From assembly GCA_020444425.1 (NCBI GenBank), contig JAHLLB010000035.1, forward strand, positions 1 through 48,822: a stretch of DNA of 48,822 bases. Direction: 5' to 3'. Under the pieces are notes generated by a model. The model saw only the letters and a program-made list of their open reading frames with translations. It made no database searches and was not told the DNA's origin. Both the position numbers and the translations under genes were made by a program. Positions 1-7,892 of this stretch are shown here, piece after piece; the stretch's first letter is position 1; every line of letters begins with the position of its first letter. Source of the stretch: a bacterium. Its GTDB lineage: Bacteria > Electryoneota > Electryoneia > Electryoneales > Electryoneaceae.

Positions 1-75
1 GGTAAGCATAATCCGTCAACCGATCACGCTACCCACACAGAACAGCGAAGCACCGAAAAAGTATTGTATTTCAAC

Positions 76-101
76 ATGCCAGCCAAATGGCTGGCATTTT
101 T
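76..101 (+). terminator. Rho-independent terminator of an upstream gene outside the window
   Basis: A perfect 9-bp stem (ATGCCAGCC at 76-84 pairing with GGCTGGCAT at 89-97, AAAT loop) runs into TTTTT. It presumably ends a plus-strand transcript that begins before the window. From here to the promoter at 287 I see no gene. Confidence 0.75.
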
Positions 102-286
102 GCTCTCCTTAGAGCAGTACTAACATTTGTTATCTAAAGCAAAACCAATGCGATAGCCGGCATTAGTGCAATGTAATTATCGCTAACTATTAAAATGAAA
201 AACCTGTGATATCAATCGGTTATCTTTGTAAATATGTCGTATTTTGTGATCCAAGTCACGGAACTCTGAATTCTTATCGCTGGTTC

Positions 287-315
287 TTGACTTTAAGGTT
301 GCTACGTTCTACTCT
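287..315 (+). promoter_or_regulatory. Sigma70-like promoter of the first T9SS protein gene
   Basis: TTGACT at 287-292 is followed after 17 bp by TACTCT at 310-315. The same arrangement (TTGACT, 17 bp, TAACCT) stands at the equivalent place before the paralogous gene at 2878, and conservation between the two supports a real promoter. Transcription would begin about 200 nt before the start codon, giving a long 5' leader. Confidence 0.6.
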
Positions 316-524
316 TTCCCCGGGTTGCGGGAGAGATCCTATCATCACTCGCTTTGTACTGCTTCCAACCGCTCCCATTTTCTTGAACTGTTTCCATGAG
401 TTGATTTTTCCTGACAGGGAATCCGGATTTCTCTGCTTATTAAGTTCGGATACCCTAACATTCAGAATCTGCACGCTATTTCAGGTGTTGCAGAAAAAAT
501 CAAGGTAGAAGCACAAGGAGAGAT
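316..524 (+). other. Conserved ~200-nt 5' leader with two possible stem-loops
   Basis: This stretch aligns almost end to end with 2660-2877 before the paralogous gene. Two hairpins can be drawn in both copies. The first pairs AGGGAATCCG (416-425) with CGGATACCCT (447-456), one mismatch. The second pairs TCTGCA (468-473) with TGCAGA (489-494), just before the ribosome binding site. No known riboswitch class was recognised. A regulatory or mRNA-stabilising leader is an inference. Confidence 0.5.
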
Positions 525-527
525 GTG

Positions 528-2390
528 ATGCGTTTGAAAAAAGCAATGGTCTTGACGTTGGCGGCCGCAATGGTCCCGCTGGCCTCGATGGCCGAAATCG
601 TGAAGCTTGATGCGGCCCCGCAGGAGATGAAGGGCACGGAAGCGCAGGCTGTGTACAGTTGGCCGGCTACGATCACGGTTGACGAGAACATGATTGACCG
701 CAATGCGGATGCGATTGAGTTGCAGCGTCCCAGTGCGTTGCAGAGCGAAGAGTTCGGCCAGAATGATGCGCCGGTGATTGACGCTCTGACTCAGATTTAC
801 ATTGAAGGCTTCTTCCCGGGTTGGGATGCCAACTGGGCCGGCCCGTACGGTGGTGGCTACGATGGCAGCGGCAACTTCCAGTCGTGGCGTTGGACCGAGC
901 GTACCGAACGTTCCAGCGTGGGTAGCTACGCGGCCTATTGTGCCGGTGATGCCGCCCTCATTCCGGATCCCCAGACTGACACCTATCCGGATGACATGGT
1001 CACCTGGATGTACTACGGTCCGGTCGACATGAGCACCTACGACGGCGCGGCGGTCGAGTTTGACATCTTCGTTGACTGCGAAACCCGTTACGACAACGCC
1101 TTCGTTGGTATCAGCACCGACGGCGCCAACTTCGATGGCCGCTTCTATTCCGGCTATGATGGTGTCTGGCACACCGACGAATTCCACCAGGTCGACCTGC
1201 CGGTTGGCGCGACCCAGGTGTACTTCCTGTTCAAGTTCAAGAGTGACTACACCGCCAGCTCGGGCGAAGGCATCTGGGTGGACCAGGTTCGTTTCTATGG
1301 CTACAACCCCGATCCGCCGCCGGCCCTTTCGGACCTCCGCATCACCGACCTCAGCTGGTCGCCGATGAACCCGGCTGCGGGTGCCAGTGTTGACGTGACC
1401 CTCGACTTCCAGAATAACGGTGCTGGCGACGCTGGCTCGTTCTGGATCGACCTCTTCACCGATACCGACGGCGTGATGCCGAGCATTGGCCAGACCAGCT
1501 CAACCGCGCACAACGTCTCTGGTGGCCTCGCCGCTGGCGCGTCCGACTCCTACACCTTCACCATCAGCTACCCGAGCAACGGCACTCGCTGGCTCGCGGC
1601 GTTGATCGACACCGATGAGATCGTTGACGAAACCAACGAAAACAACAACACCTGGGGCTTCGACAAGCTACCGGTGGGTATCGCCACGGTCATCATGGCT
1701 GGAAACGTCAGCCCGAACCCGGTTCCGGCTGCTGGCGCGACGATTGTCTACCCGGTGAGCGCGACGCAGTACACCGGCGCGCAGACGCGTCCGGCGTGGG
1801 TCACGATTTCGTACCAGGGTTATGGCAACTCGGTTGAAATCTTTAAGACTCCGGGCAACATCACCCTGAATCCGGGTGGTACGCTCAACACCAACCTGTC
1901 GCACTACATCCCGAACAATGCTCCGGGCGGTATGTACACGATCAACGTCAACTTCGGCAACTACCCCTGGGTCCCGTGGGATTCCGGCGTGACCACGTTC
2001 GAGAAGATCGGCCCGGCTGCCAACAGCATGGCTGACTTCCAGGGCGTCGAGTTCAAGACCATCGGCACCAACGCGTTCGATATCGCGGCCGACGATGACC
2101 TCAGCCTCAGCAGCAACCTGCCGACTGAGTTCGCGATGGGCACCGCCTACCCGAACCCGTTCAACCCGAGCACCACGATCTCGTTGGCGCTGCCGGAAAC
2201 GGCTGAGCTGAACGTGAACGTCTTCAACGTGCAGGGCCAGCTTGTTGCGACCCTCGCGTCCGGCCAGTACCAGGCGGGTCACCACCAGATGGTGTTCGAC
2301 GCGCGCGGTCTGTCCAGTGGTGTCTACCTCGTGCAGGCCCAGGCCAGCACCGGTGAAGCCGCTGTCCAGAAGGTCATGTTGATGAAGTAA
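528..2390 (+). CDS. T9SS-exported CARDB-domain surface protein, paralog A
   Basis: A secreted protein of about 620 residues. A signal peptide (basic MRLKK, hydrophobic core, cleavage near SMA-E) is followed by a jelly-roll/MAM-like region at roughly 85-275, rich in Gly, Tyr and Trp. Next come a CARDB domain at about 262-375 (including DLRITDLSWSPMNPAAG and DETNENNNTWGF), an Ig-like module at about 380-490 that recurs in five other proteins of this window, and a type A T9SS sorting domain ending in VQKVMLMK (signature YPNPFNPSTTI). The ATG at 528 is preferred over the GTG at 525 because AAGGAG sits 7 bases before it. CARDB and sorting domains are typical of proteins exported by the Por system and anchored to the cell surface. 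The ligand or activity is unknown; no catalytic motif was seen. It is about 75-80% identical by eye to the gene at 2878. Confidence 0.88.
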   Translation: MRLKKAMVLTLAAAMVPLASMAEIVKLDAAPQEMKGTEAQAVYSWPATITVDENMIDRNADAIELQRPSALQSEEFGQNDAPVIDALTQIYIEGFFPGWDANWAGPYGGGYDGSGNFQSWRWTERTERSSVGSYAAYCAGDAALIPDPQTDTYPDDMVTWMYYGPVDMSTYDGAAVEFDIFVDCETRYDNAFVGISTDGANFDGRFYSGYDGVWHTDEFHQVDLPVGATQVYFLFKFKSDYTASSGEGIWVDQVRFYGYNPDPPPALSDLRITDLSWSPMNPAAGASVDVTLDFQNNGAGDAGSFWIDLFTDTDGVMPSIGQTSSTAHNVSGGLAAGASDSYTFTISYPSNGTRWLAALIDTDEIVDETNENNNTWGFDKLPVGIATVIMAGNVSPNPVPAAGATIVYPVSATQYTGAQTRPAWVTISYQGYGNSVEIFKTPGNITLNPGGTLNTNLSHYIPNNAPGGMYTINVNFGNYPWVPWDSGVTTFEKIGPAANSMADFQGVEFKTIGTNAFDIAADDDLSLSSNLPTEFAMGTAYPNPFNPSTTISLALPETAELNVNVFNVQGQLVATLASGQYQAGHHQMVFDARGLSSGVYLVQAQASTGEAAVQKVMLMK

Positions 2391-2420
2391 GACCTCAAGA
2401 AGTCGTTCAGAGATTTGAGC

Positions 2421-2446
2421 AAGCCAGCCTTCTGGGCTGGCTTTTT
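2421..2446 (+). terminator. Rho-independent terminator
   Basis: A perfect 9-bp stem AAGCCAGCC (2421-2429) / GGCTGGCTT (2435-2443) with loop TTCTG is followed by a short T run. It ends the paralog A transcript, so paralog B has its own promoter. Confidence 0.85.
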
Positions 2447-2630
2447 CAATTGTTTGAGCCGAACTGACATTTATTATCCCTAATAAAATCAAGGAGTAAA
2501 CGAATATTAGAGAGATTCGCATGTAGGCTAACACTGATTTCTAAACTCATTATAATTAAACCATTTAAAATCTTAGTTCGTTTCATTTTATGCTTCAAAT
2601 TAGACGACTCCCTCATTTCTTCGATGGTTC

Positions 2631-2659
2631 TTGACTTTCAAATTGCCTTGATCTAACCT
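2631..2659 (+). promoter_or_regulatory. Sigma70-like promoter of paralog B
   Basis: TTGACT (2631-2636), a 17-bp spacer, then TAACCT (2654-2659). It aligns with the promoter at 287-315, including the flanking GGTTC before the -35 box. Confidence 0.6.
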
Positions 2660-2877
2660 GTACTCGGGTCGCGGAAAACTACCTGCCACTTGCCCACACG
2701 GAATTGTAAATTACCGCTCCCACCATCTTCAAATCTGTTTTCATGAGTTTTTGTTGTCCTGATTAGGGAGAGTGGATTTCTCTGCTTTAGAAGTTCGGAT
2801 TCCCTAACAACGTCAATTCTGCGTGCTATATCTGGTGTTGCAGAAAATTTAGAGGTAGTACCTGGAGGAGAGATTCG
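2660..2877 (+). other. Conserved 5' leader of paralog B
   Basis: Homologous to 316-524. The first hairpin here uses TTAGGGA (2763-2769) and TCCCTAA (2801-2807). The second uses TTCTGC (2817-2822) and GCAGAA (2840-2845). Base changes relative to paralog A largely keep both stems pairable, and the loop text (GGATTTCTCTGCTT) is conserved. The leader ends in a strong GGAGGAG site, 7 bases before the ATG. Confidence 0.5.
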
Positions 2878-4728
2878 ATGAGTTTGAAGAAAACTATGGC
2901 CGTGATGTTGGCAGCCGCTCTGCTGCCAGCCGCGTCGATGGCTGAGATCGTTCAGCTGGACGCCGCTCCGCAGGAGATGAAGGGCACTGAAGCCCAGCAG
3001 GTGTTTACCTGGCCGGGTAGCGTATCATTTGATGCGAACATGCTTGCGCAAGAAGGCGCGCCGGTCGAGCATCAGCGTCCGAACGCAACACAGAAAGCCG
3101 AGATGGGTGAGAATGATGCGCCGGTGATTGACGCCTTGACGCAGATCTTCATCGACGGTTTCGCTCCAGGTTGGGATGCCAACTGGACCGGCCCGTACGG
3201 TGGTGGTTATGACAGTGACGGCAATTTCCATTCCTGGACCTGGTCGGAACGCACCGAACGCCAGAGCGTCGGCGATTACGCGATCTATTGCTCCGGCGAT
3301 GCCACAGAAGTTCCCGATCCGCAGACAGACACCTACGGGGATGACATGGTCACCTGGATCAAGTACGGTCCGGTCGACATGAGCGGTCACGAGGGTGCGG
3401 GCGTCATGTTTGACGCGTACATCGACTGCGAACCGACCTTTGACAACCTCTTCGTTGGCATCAGCACCGATGGTGTGAACTTTGATGGTAGCTTCTATTC
3501 CGGTTACGATGCCGTCTGGCACACCGACGAATACTACCAGATCGACTTCCCGGGTGGCGCGACTGAGGTGTACTTCCTGTTCAAGTTCAAGAGCGACTAC
3601 GCTGTCAGCCCGAGCGAAGGCGTCTGGGTTGACCAGGTCCGCCTCTATGGCTACAACCCCGGTCCGCTGCCGGACCTCCGCATCATCGATGTGAGCTGGT
3701 CGCCGATGAACCCGGCTGCGGGCGCGAACGTAGACGTGACCGTCAATTACATAAACGTCGGTGCTGGCGATGCTGGCCCGTTCTACATCGACCTTTTTAG
3801 CGACACTGATGGCGTTTTCCCGTCCATCGGAGAACTTGGCACCTTTGGTTTCTACAACTCCGGCCTGGCTGCCGGTACGAGCGCTTCGCACACCTTCACC
3901 ACCAGCTACCCGAGCAACGGCACCCGCTGGCTCGCAGCGTTGATCGACACCGACCAGATCGTTGACGAAACCAACGAGAGCAATAACACCTGGGGCTTCG
4001 AGAAGCTGCCGGTGGGCATCGCGACGATCATCTGGGCGGGTGTTGTAAGCCCGTACCCGGTTCCGGCTGCCGGCGCGACGATCACCTATCCGGTGAGCGC
4101 GACGCAGTACACCAGCCCGCAAACACGTCCGGCGTGGGTCACCATTTCCTACGAAGGCTACGGCAACTCGGTGGAAGTCTTCAAGACCCCGGGCAACATC
4201 ACCCTGAATCCGGGTGGTACGCTGAATACCAACCTGTCGCACTACATCCCGGGCAATGCGCCGGGTGGCAACTACATGATCAACGTCAACTTCGGCAACT
4301 ACCCGTGGATTCCGTGGGATTCCGGCGTGACCACCTTCTGGAAGGACGGTCCGGTTGCGAACAGCCTCCGTGACTTCGACGGCGTCGAGTTCAAGACCAT
4401 CGGCACCAACGCGTTCGACGTGGCGGCCGAGGATGAGCTCAGCCTCAGCAGCAACCTGCCGACTGAGTTCGCGATGGGCACCGCCTACCCGAACCCGTTC
4501 AACCCGAGCACCACGATCTCGTTGGCGCTGCCGGAAACGGCTGAGCTGAACGTGAACGTCTTCAACGTGCAGGGCCAGCTGGTTGCGACCCTCGCCAGCG
4601 GTCAGTATCAGGCTGGCAACCATCAGATGGTCTTCAACGCGAATGGTCTCGCCAGTGGCGTCTACCTCGTGCAGGCCCAGGCCAACACCGGTGAAGCCGC
4701 TGTCCAGAAGGTTATGTTGATGAAGTAA
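2878..4728 (+). CDS. T9SS-exported CARDB-domain surface protein, paralog B
   Basis: A 616-residue paralog of the preceding gene with the same order of parts: signal peptide cleaved near SMA-E, jelly-roll/MAM-like region, CARDB domain (PDLRIIDVSWSPMNPAAG), shared Ig-like module and T9SS sorting domain with YPNPFNPSTTI. The ATG at 2878 is fixed by GGAGGAG and by alignment with paralog A. The segment 4438-4580 is identical base for base to 2100-2242, while flanking coding sequence has diverged, which suggests gene conversion over the sorting domain. It is transcribed from its own promoter, so the pair is a tandem duplication of a whole gene with its regulatory leader rather than an operon. The biochemical role is unknown; an adhesive or structural surface role is an inference from the domains. 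Confidence 0.88.
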   Translation: MSLKKTMAVMLAAALLPAASMAEIVQLDAAPQEMKGTEAQQVFTWPGSVSFDANMLAQEGAPVEHQRPNATQKAEMGENDAPVIDALTQIFIDGFAPGWDANWTGPYGGGYDSDGNFHSWTWSERTERQSVGDYAIYCSGDATEVPDPQTDTYGDDMVTWIKYGPVDMSGHEGAGVMFDAYIDCEPTFDNLFVGISTDGVNFDGSFYSGYDAVWHTDEYYQIDFPGGATEVYFLFKFKSDYAVSPSEGVWVDQVRLYGYNPGPLPDLRIIDVSWSPMNPAAGANVDVTVNYINVGAGDAGPFYIDLFSDTDGVFPSIGELGTFGFYNSGLAAGTSASHTFTTSYPSNGTRWLAALIDTDQIVDETNESNNTWGFEKLPVGIATIIWAGVVSPYPVPAAGATITYPVSATQYTSPQTRPAWVTISYEGYGNSVEVFKTPGNITLNPGGTLNTNLSHYIPGNAPGGNYMINVNFGNYPWIPWDSGVTTFWKDGPVANSLRDFDGVEFKTIGTNAFDVAAEDELSLSSNLPTEFAMGTAYPNPFNPSTTISLALPETAELNVNVFNVQGQLVATLASGQYQAGNHQMVFNANGLASGVYLVQAQANTGEAAVQKVMLMK

Positions 4729-4772
4729 TCAGTCCGCGTGATCCTGTCCTCCTTCGGGAGGAGAGACACTGT

Positions 4773-4810
4773 GAGCCGTCCGGATCGAACATCCGGGCGG
4801 CTCTGTTTGT
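4773..4810 (+). terminator. Strong terminator hairpin after paralog B
   Basis: A 13-bp stem (GAGCCGTCCGGAT at 4773-4785 with ATCCGGGCGGCTC at 4791-4803, one G-U pair, loop CGAAC) is followed by TGTTTGTTAT. A smaller perfect hairpin (TCCTCC-TTCG-GGAGGA) lies just before it, from about 4747. Confidence 0.7.
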
Positions 4811-5255
4811 TATCCCGTTTCGCCTCAAGTCCTCCACCTTTTTCGTTTTCCGTGTCGAACCTTTTCTCCCCACTTTTGCGTCCCAACTCCTGCTTCGCCG
4901 CTGCCAGACAGTAGTTCACGACTCGTCAATTCACCAATATTGTTAGAAATCTGTAGACAGTATTCAGGGTTTTATGGATAAGGTATAATTCGACGTTTTA
5001 CGTTATCATTGAAATAGCTGGGATATACACCTGCCTCTCTCTTACCTTACTGATATACAATATATCATAATCATAAGAATATGGTTGCAATTCGAGTTTT
5101 TGCAGAATATCTTTCGGTTGAGTTGAGAAGACTCGTTGATCTGACAAGCGACAGGGCAGTACAGGCTGGATCGGACTCACCGAACGCTGTGGTGGTTTCC
5201 GGTGAGGGGATGGCCTCAGGCCTGGTTCTGATTCGGTTCGAAAGGCAGGTGGATC
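4811..5255. other. Intergenic region without a convincing gene
   Basis: About 445 bp between the terminator and the third T9SS protein gene. It becomes AT-rich around 4930-5080 and contains TATAAT near 4984 without a well-spaced -35 box. It does not align with the leaders of paralogs A and B. An open frame from 5081 runs across the start of the next gene but has no ribosome binding site and was not accepted. Confidence 0.4.
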
Positions 5256-7055
5256 ATGAAAAAGCTCATCGTGTTGACAGTGGCAGTCGCGACGGTGCTT
5301 CCGTTGCTGTGGACGTCTTCGGTGGTTGCTTCCGGAGTTACGAAGGTGGCGGCGAAGCATGCGGTGAAGGCGTCAACTCCGCCAACGGTTCGAGCGGGCA
5401 CGTTGAACCTTGACCCGAGCGCGGAACCGGCGATCGAAATCGAGCCGAATCGGGTGACCGTCCCCGCAACCGCCCGTGCGTTGCGCACCCAAAGTGGCCA
5501 ACCGGACCCGCCGCAGTTGGACAACGTGCTCTTCTTCGACGACTTCGAGGGTGAATTCCCGGGCCCGTGGACGATCACCGGCAACCCGTCCACCTGGGGA
5601 CTGGAGACGGAACGCTCTCACTCCGGCAACGGTGCGGTCTGGTGTAACGGTAACAACCGTGAGCCAGCGCAGGGTTACCGGTCCAACTGTTCCTCGACAA
5701 TCTGGATGCGGGTTGACCTGACCCGGTTTGAGTCCGGCACATTGAGTTTTTGGCACTGGTGCGACACCCAGGCGGGATACGACAACCTGTTTGTCGGTGT
5801 CTCTAACAGCGGGTATCCATTCACCGGCCTCTTCATCTCCGGCAACATCCAGGAATGGCGCCGCGAAACCCTGGATATTTCCGACTTCTGCGGCGATGAA
5901 ATGATGCTCATCTTCCGTTTCCAGACCAGCCCCTACTACGAGTATGAAGGGGTCTGGATCGACGACGTCACGATCACCGGCATCGAGGCCGGCACGCCCG
6001 ACCTGAAGGTCACCAGCATCACCCATTCGCCGGAGAATCCGCAGCCGTGGTTCCCGGTGACGGTCTCGGTCACGGTGCTGAACTACGGCGATTCCAACTC
6101 CGGTCCATTCTACGTCGACCTCTTCCTCGACCAGCCGAGCAAGCCGATGATCGGCGACTACGGCGGTCTGTACCAGTTTGTCCCCAACGGGTTGAACGCG
6201 GGCACGACGCAGGAATTCCAGTTCATGCTGGACTATCCGGTACACGGCACCAAGCACCTGTGGTCCATTGTCGACACCGATCAGATGGTTGACGAGTTCA
6301 ATGAGCTGGATAACGTCCACGGGCCCTACGACCTTCCGGTCGGAGTCGCGACGGTCGCGACCGTAACACCCGGCTCGCCGGTGATCATCGTGCCGCCGAC
6401 GGGTGGATCGTTTAATTACAACGTGTCGGTGGATCAATACACGGACACCGCGTGGCACGAAACCTGGACCACGATCACCTACCTCGGGACCGGCACCTCG
6501 CTGCAGGTGGAATTCCTCGACAACCAGCCATTTGTCCCAGGCGATCCGCTGCAATACTCGCGCACCCAGAACGTGCCCGGCTTTGCCCCGCCGGGGAACT
6601 ACCAGGTGACGGTCACCATCGGCACCTACCCGTGGACGATCCACGACACGGGCTCGTTCCAGTTCACCAAGGCCGGTGGTGTCAGCAATCCGTCGGTGGC
6701 GTCGTTGGGTACGTCGGACGACTGGCCGAGCACCGGCTCGACGTTTGCCGCGGGCGACGGGGACGCGTCCGTGCAGGCTACGTTGCCGGAGCAGTTCGGC
6801 CTCAGCGCGGCATACCCGAACCCGTTCAACCCGTCCACGTCGTTTGAGGTGATGCTGCCCTCCGCGACGCAGCTCGAGGTGACGGTCTACACCATGCAGG
6901 GGCGTGAGGTTGACCGGTTGGCGTCAGGAGACTACACCGCTGGATCACATCGCCTCTGCTTTGACGGTCACGGGCTGGCAAGCGGCGTCTACCTGATCTC
7001 CGCCCTCACCAGCGCCGGTGAGTCTGCCGTACAGAAGGTTGTGCTGATGAAATAG
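5256..7055 (+). CDS. T9SS-exported CARDB-domain surface protein, paralog C (divergent)
   Basis: A 599-residue secreted protein with the same architecture as the two preceding genes but much lower identity. A signal peptide (MKKLIVLTVAVATVLPLLW, cleavage near VVA-S) is followed by a pro-like stretch and a jelly-roll/MAM-like region at about 85-245 (ending GVWIDDVTITGIEAG). A CARDB domain follows at about 247-360 (PDLKVTSITHSPENPQPW), then the shared Ig-like module at about 370-490 (APPGNYQVTVTIGTYPW). A T9SS sorting domain ends the protein (AAYPNPFNPSTSFEV and VQKVVLMK). The start at 5256 has a weak AGGTGG site and a textbook signal peptide directly after it. The gene lacks the A/B promoter-leader, so it is probably regulated differently. 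Specific function is unknown. Confidence 0.85.
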   Translation: MKKLIVLTVAVATVLPLLWTSSVVASGVTKVAAKHAVKASTPPTVRAGTLNLDPSAEPAIEIEPNRVTVPATARALRTQSGQPDPPQLDNVLFFDDFEGEFPGPWTITGNPSTWGLETERSHSGNGAVWCNGNNREPAQGYRSNCSSTIWMRVDLTRFESGTLSFWHWCDTQAGYDNLFVGVSNSGYPFTGLFISGNIQEWRRETLDISDFCGDEMMLIFRFQTSPYYEYEGVWIDDVTITGIEAGTPDLKVTSITHSPENPQPWFPVTVSVTVLNYGDSNSGPFYVDLFLDQPSKPMIGDYGGLYQFVPNGLNAGTTQEFQFMLDYPVHGTKHLWSIVDTDQMVDEFNELDNVHGPYDLPVGVATVATVTPGSPVIIVPPTGGSFNYNVSVDQYTDTAWHETWTTITYLGTGTSLQVEFLDNQPFVPGDPLQYSRTQNVPGFAPPGNYQVTVTIGTYPWTIHDTGSFQFTKAGGVSNPSVASLGTSDDWPSTGSTFAAGDGDASVQATLPEQFGLSAAYPNPFNPSTSFEVMLPSATQLEVTVYTMQGREVDRLASGDYTAGSHRLCFDGHGLASGVYLISALTSAGESAVQKVVLMK

Positions 7056-7066
7056 GGAAAGTGTGG

Positions 7067-7095
7067 CCCGGCTTGGTGTCTTTGTCCAAGCCGGG
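7067..7095 (+). terminator. Hairpin after paralog C, possible terminator
   Basis: A perfect 10-bp stem CCCGGCTTGG (7067-7076) / CCAAGCCGGG (7086-7095) starts 11 bases after the stop codon. The following sequence lacks a clear T run, so it may be a terminator or an mRNA 3' end structure. Confidence 0.5.
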
Positions 7096-7104
7096 TCTCA
7101 TGGT

Positions 7105-7180
7105 CTCAGTGTCTGATTTCAGGTTTGTGGTTTGTGGTGTCTGGGATCTGGGGTCTGGTATCTGGGCTCTCGGATCTGAC
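7105..7180 (+). repeat. Degenerate G/T-rich tandem repeat (GGTTTGTG, then TCTGG-type units)
   Basis: The stretch reads as repeated GGTTTGTG units, then units of the form (G)TCTGGGATCTGG with scattered changes. It marks the left edge of the hairpin island that follows. Similar but different degenerate repeats mark other intergenic islands in this window. Confidence 0.6.
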
Positions 7181-7188
7181 AAAATCAC

Positions 7189-7580
7189 GTGCCCGTGTTT
7201 GCTTGCAAACGCGGGTTCGGCAGCATATCCACGTCCGTACGAACAGGTGCCCCTGATGGCTCCGCCAGCAGGGCTACTCCGACCTCACCCACCCTGAACC
7301 GAACCGTATCCATGCCCCAGACATTCATGTCTGGGTTCATCCGCACGTTACATTTCCTTGCGCCTGCCAACTCACGATGCCTGCGTGTGTGCCCCGACGG
7401 CAAATGTGCTCGTCGGGCTACTCTGACCTTGACTACTCGGAACCGAATCCAGAACATGCCCACGACATTCATGTCGTGGATCATCCGAAAGTATCTGTGT
7501 TACTCGGGGTCCCGGACTGAAGTCCGAGGTCGTGGGTGCGGTGGTTCCTTGACCGTCGCTGAATCCCGGGCTGAAGCCCG
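7189..7580. repeat. Chain of seven short hairpin elements with changing stems
   Basis: Hairpin cores lie at 7192-7215 (CCCG-t-GTTTGC / GCAAAC-g-CGGG), 7251-7273 (CCCTG-a-TGGC / GCCA-g-CAGGG), 7316-7335 (CCCAGACAT / ATGTCTGGG), 7393-7417 (CCCGACG / CGTCGGG), 7460-7479 (CCACGACAT / ATGTCGTGG), 7513-7526 (CGGACT / AGTCCG) and 7567-7580 (CGGGCT / AGCCCG). The first five are entered by (G)TGCCC. Four of those are followed by TACTC or TCATCCG-type text; the first exits into TTCGGCAG instead. Stem bases differ between copies but stay complementary. No coding sequence is convincing here. The rest of the gap, 7581-7892, holds only the operator-like sites listed next. Confidence 0.65.
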
Positions 7581-7798
7581 AGGGCATGTCACCCGGAACA
7601 ATCTCGACAGTTGCGCGTCCGCCTCGGTTACCGCCTCCCGGCGTCGTTCAAGTTCCCCCAAGTTGCCAACCTTGCGTGACCATGGACAGCCGTCCGTGGC
7701 ATTTCTGTATCCGTGAGTGTAGGTTATGGAACAGCTGGACTTGTCGCAGTCAGGAAGCTGTCGAATGAGGTGGTGCAGTGAATTTGCGTGATCGTCTC

Positions 7799-7843
7799 TT
7801 GTCAACCTGACAAATATCTGTTTTTTTTTATGTCAGTATGACA
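7799..7843 (+). promoter_or_regulatory. Two TGTCA-N3-TGACA inverted repeats, putative operators
   Basis: TTGTCA-ACC-TGACAA (7799-7813) and TGTCA-GTA-TGACA (7831-7843) share half-sites and spacing. Their centres are 31 bp apart, about three helical turns, and they lie 50-95 bp before the ATG at 7893. A run of nine T lies between them. The arrangement suggests a dimeric repressor or activator binding side by side; the protein is unknown. Confidence 0.4.
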
Positions 7844-7892
7844 GTGCAAGTCGGTCGGCCGATGCATCTTTTGAAATAGTCAGGAGGACGCC

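Noticed and set aside
3025..4623. Long minus-strand open frame opposite the second T9SS gene
   Set aside because: It is the antisense shadow of a clearly coding gene with a signal peptide and sorting domain; its product is Arg/Val-rich with no family features.
5081..5413. Possible short gene upstream of paralog C
   Set aside because: It overlaps the signal-peptide region of paralog C in another frame and lacks a ribosome binding site.
5373..6644. Minus-strand open frame of about 420 codons opposite paralog C
   Set aside because: Antisense shadow produced by GC-rich third positions; no ribosome binding site or family signature.
7500..7805. A 101-codon minus-strand frame in the hairpin island
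   Set aside because: It reads through the hairpin repeats, has no ribosome binding site and shows no domain.
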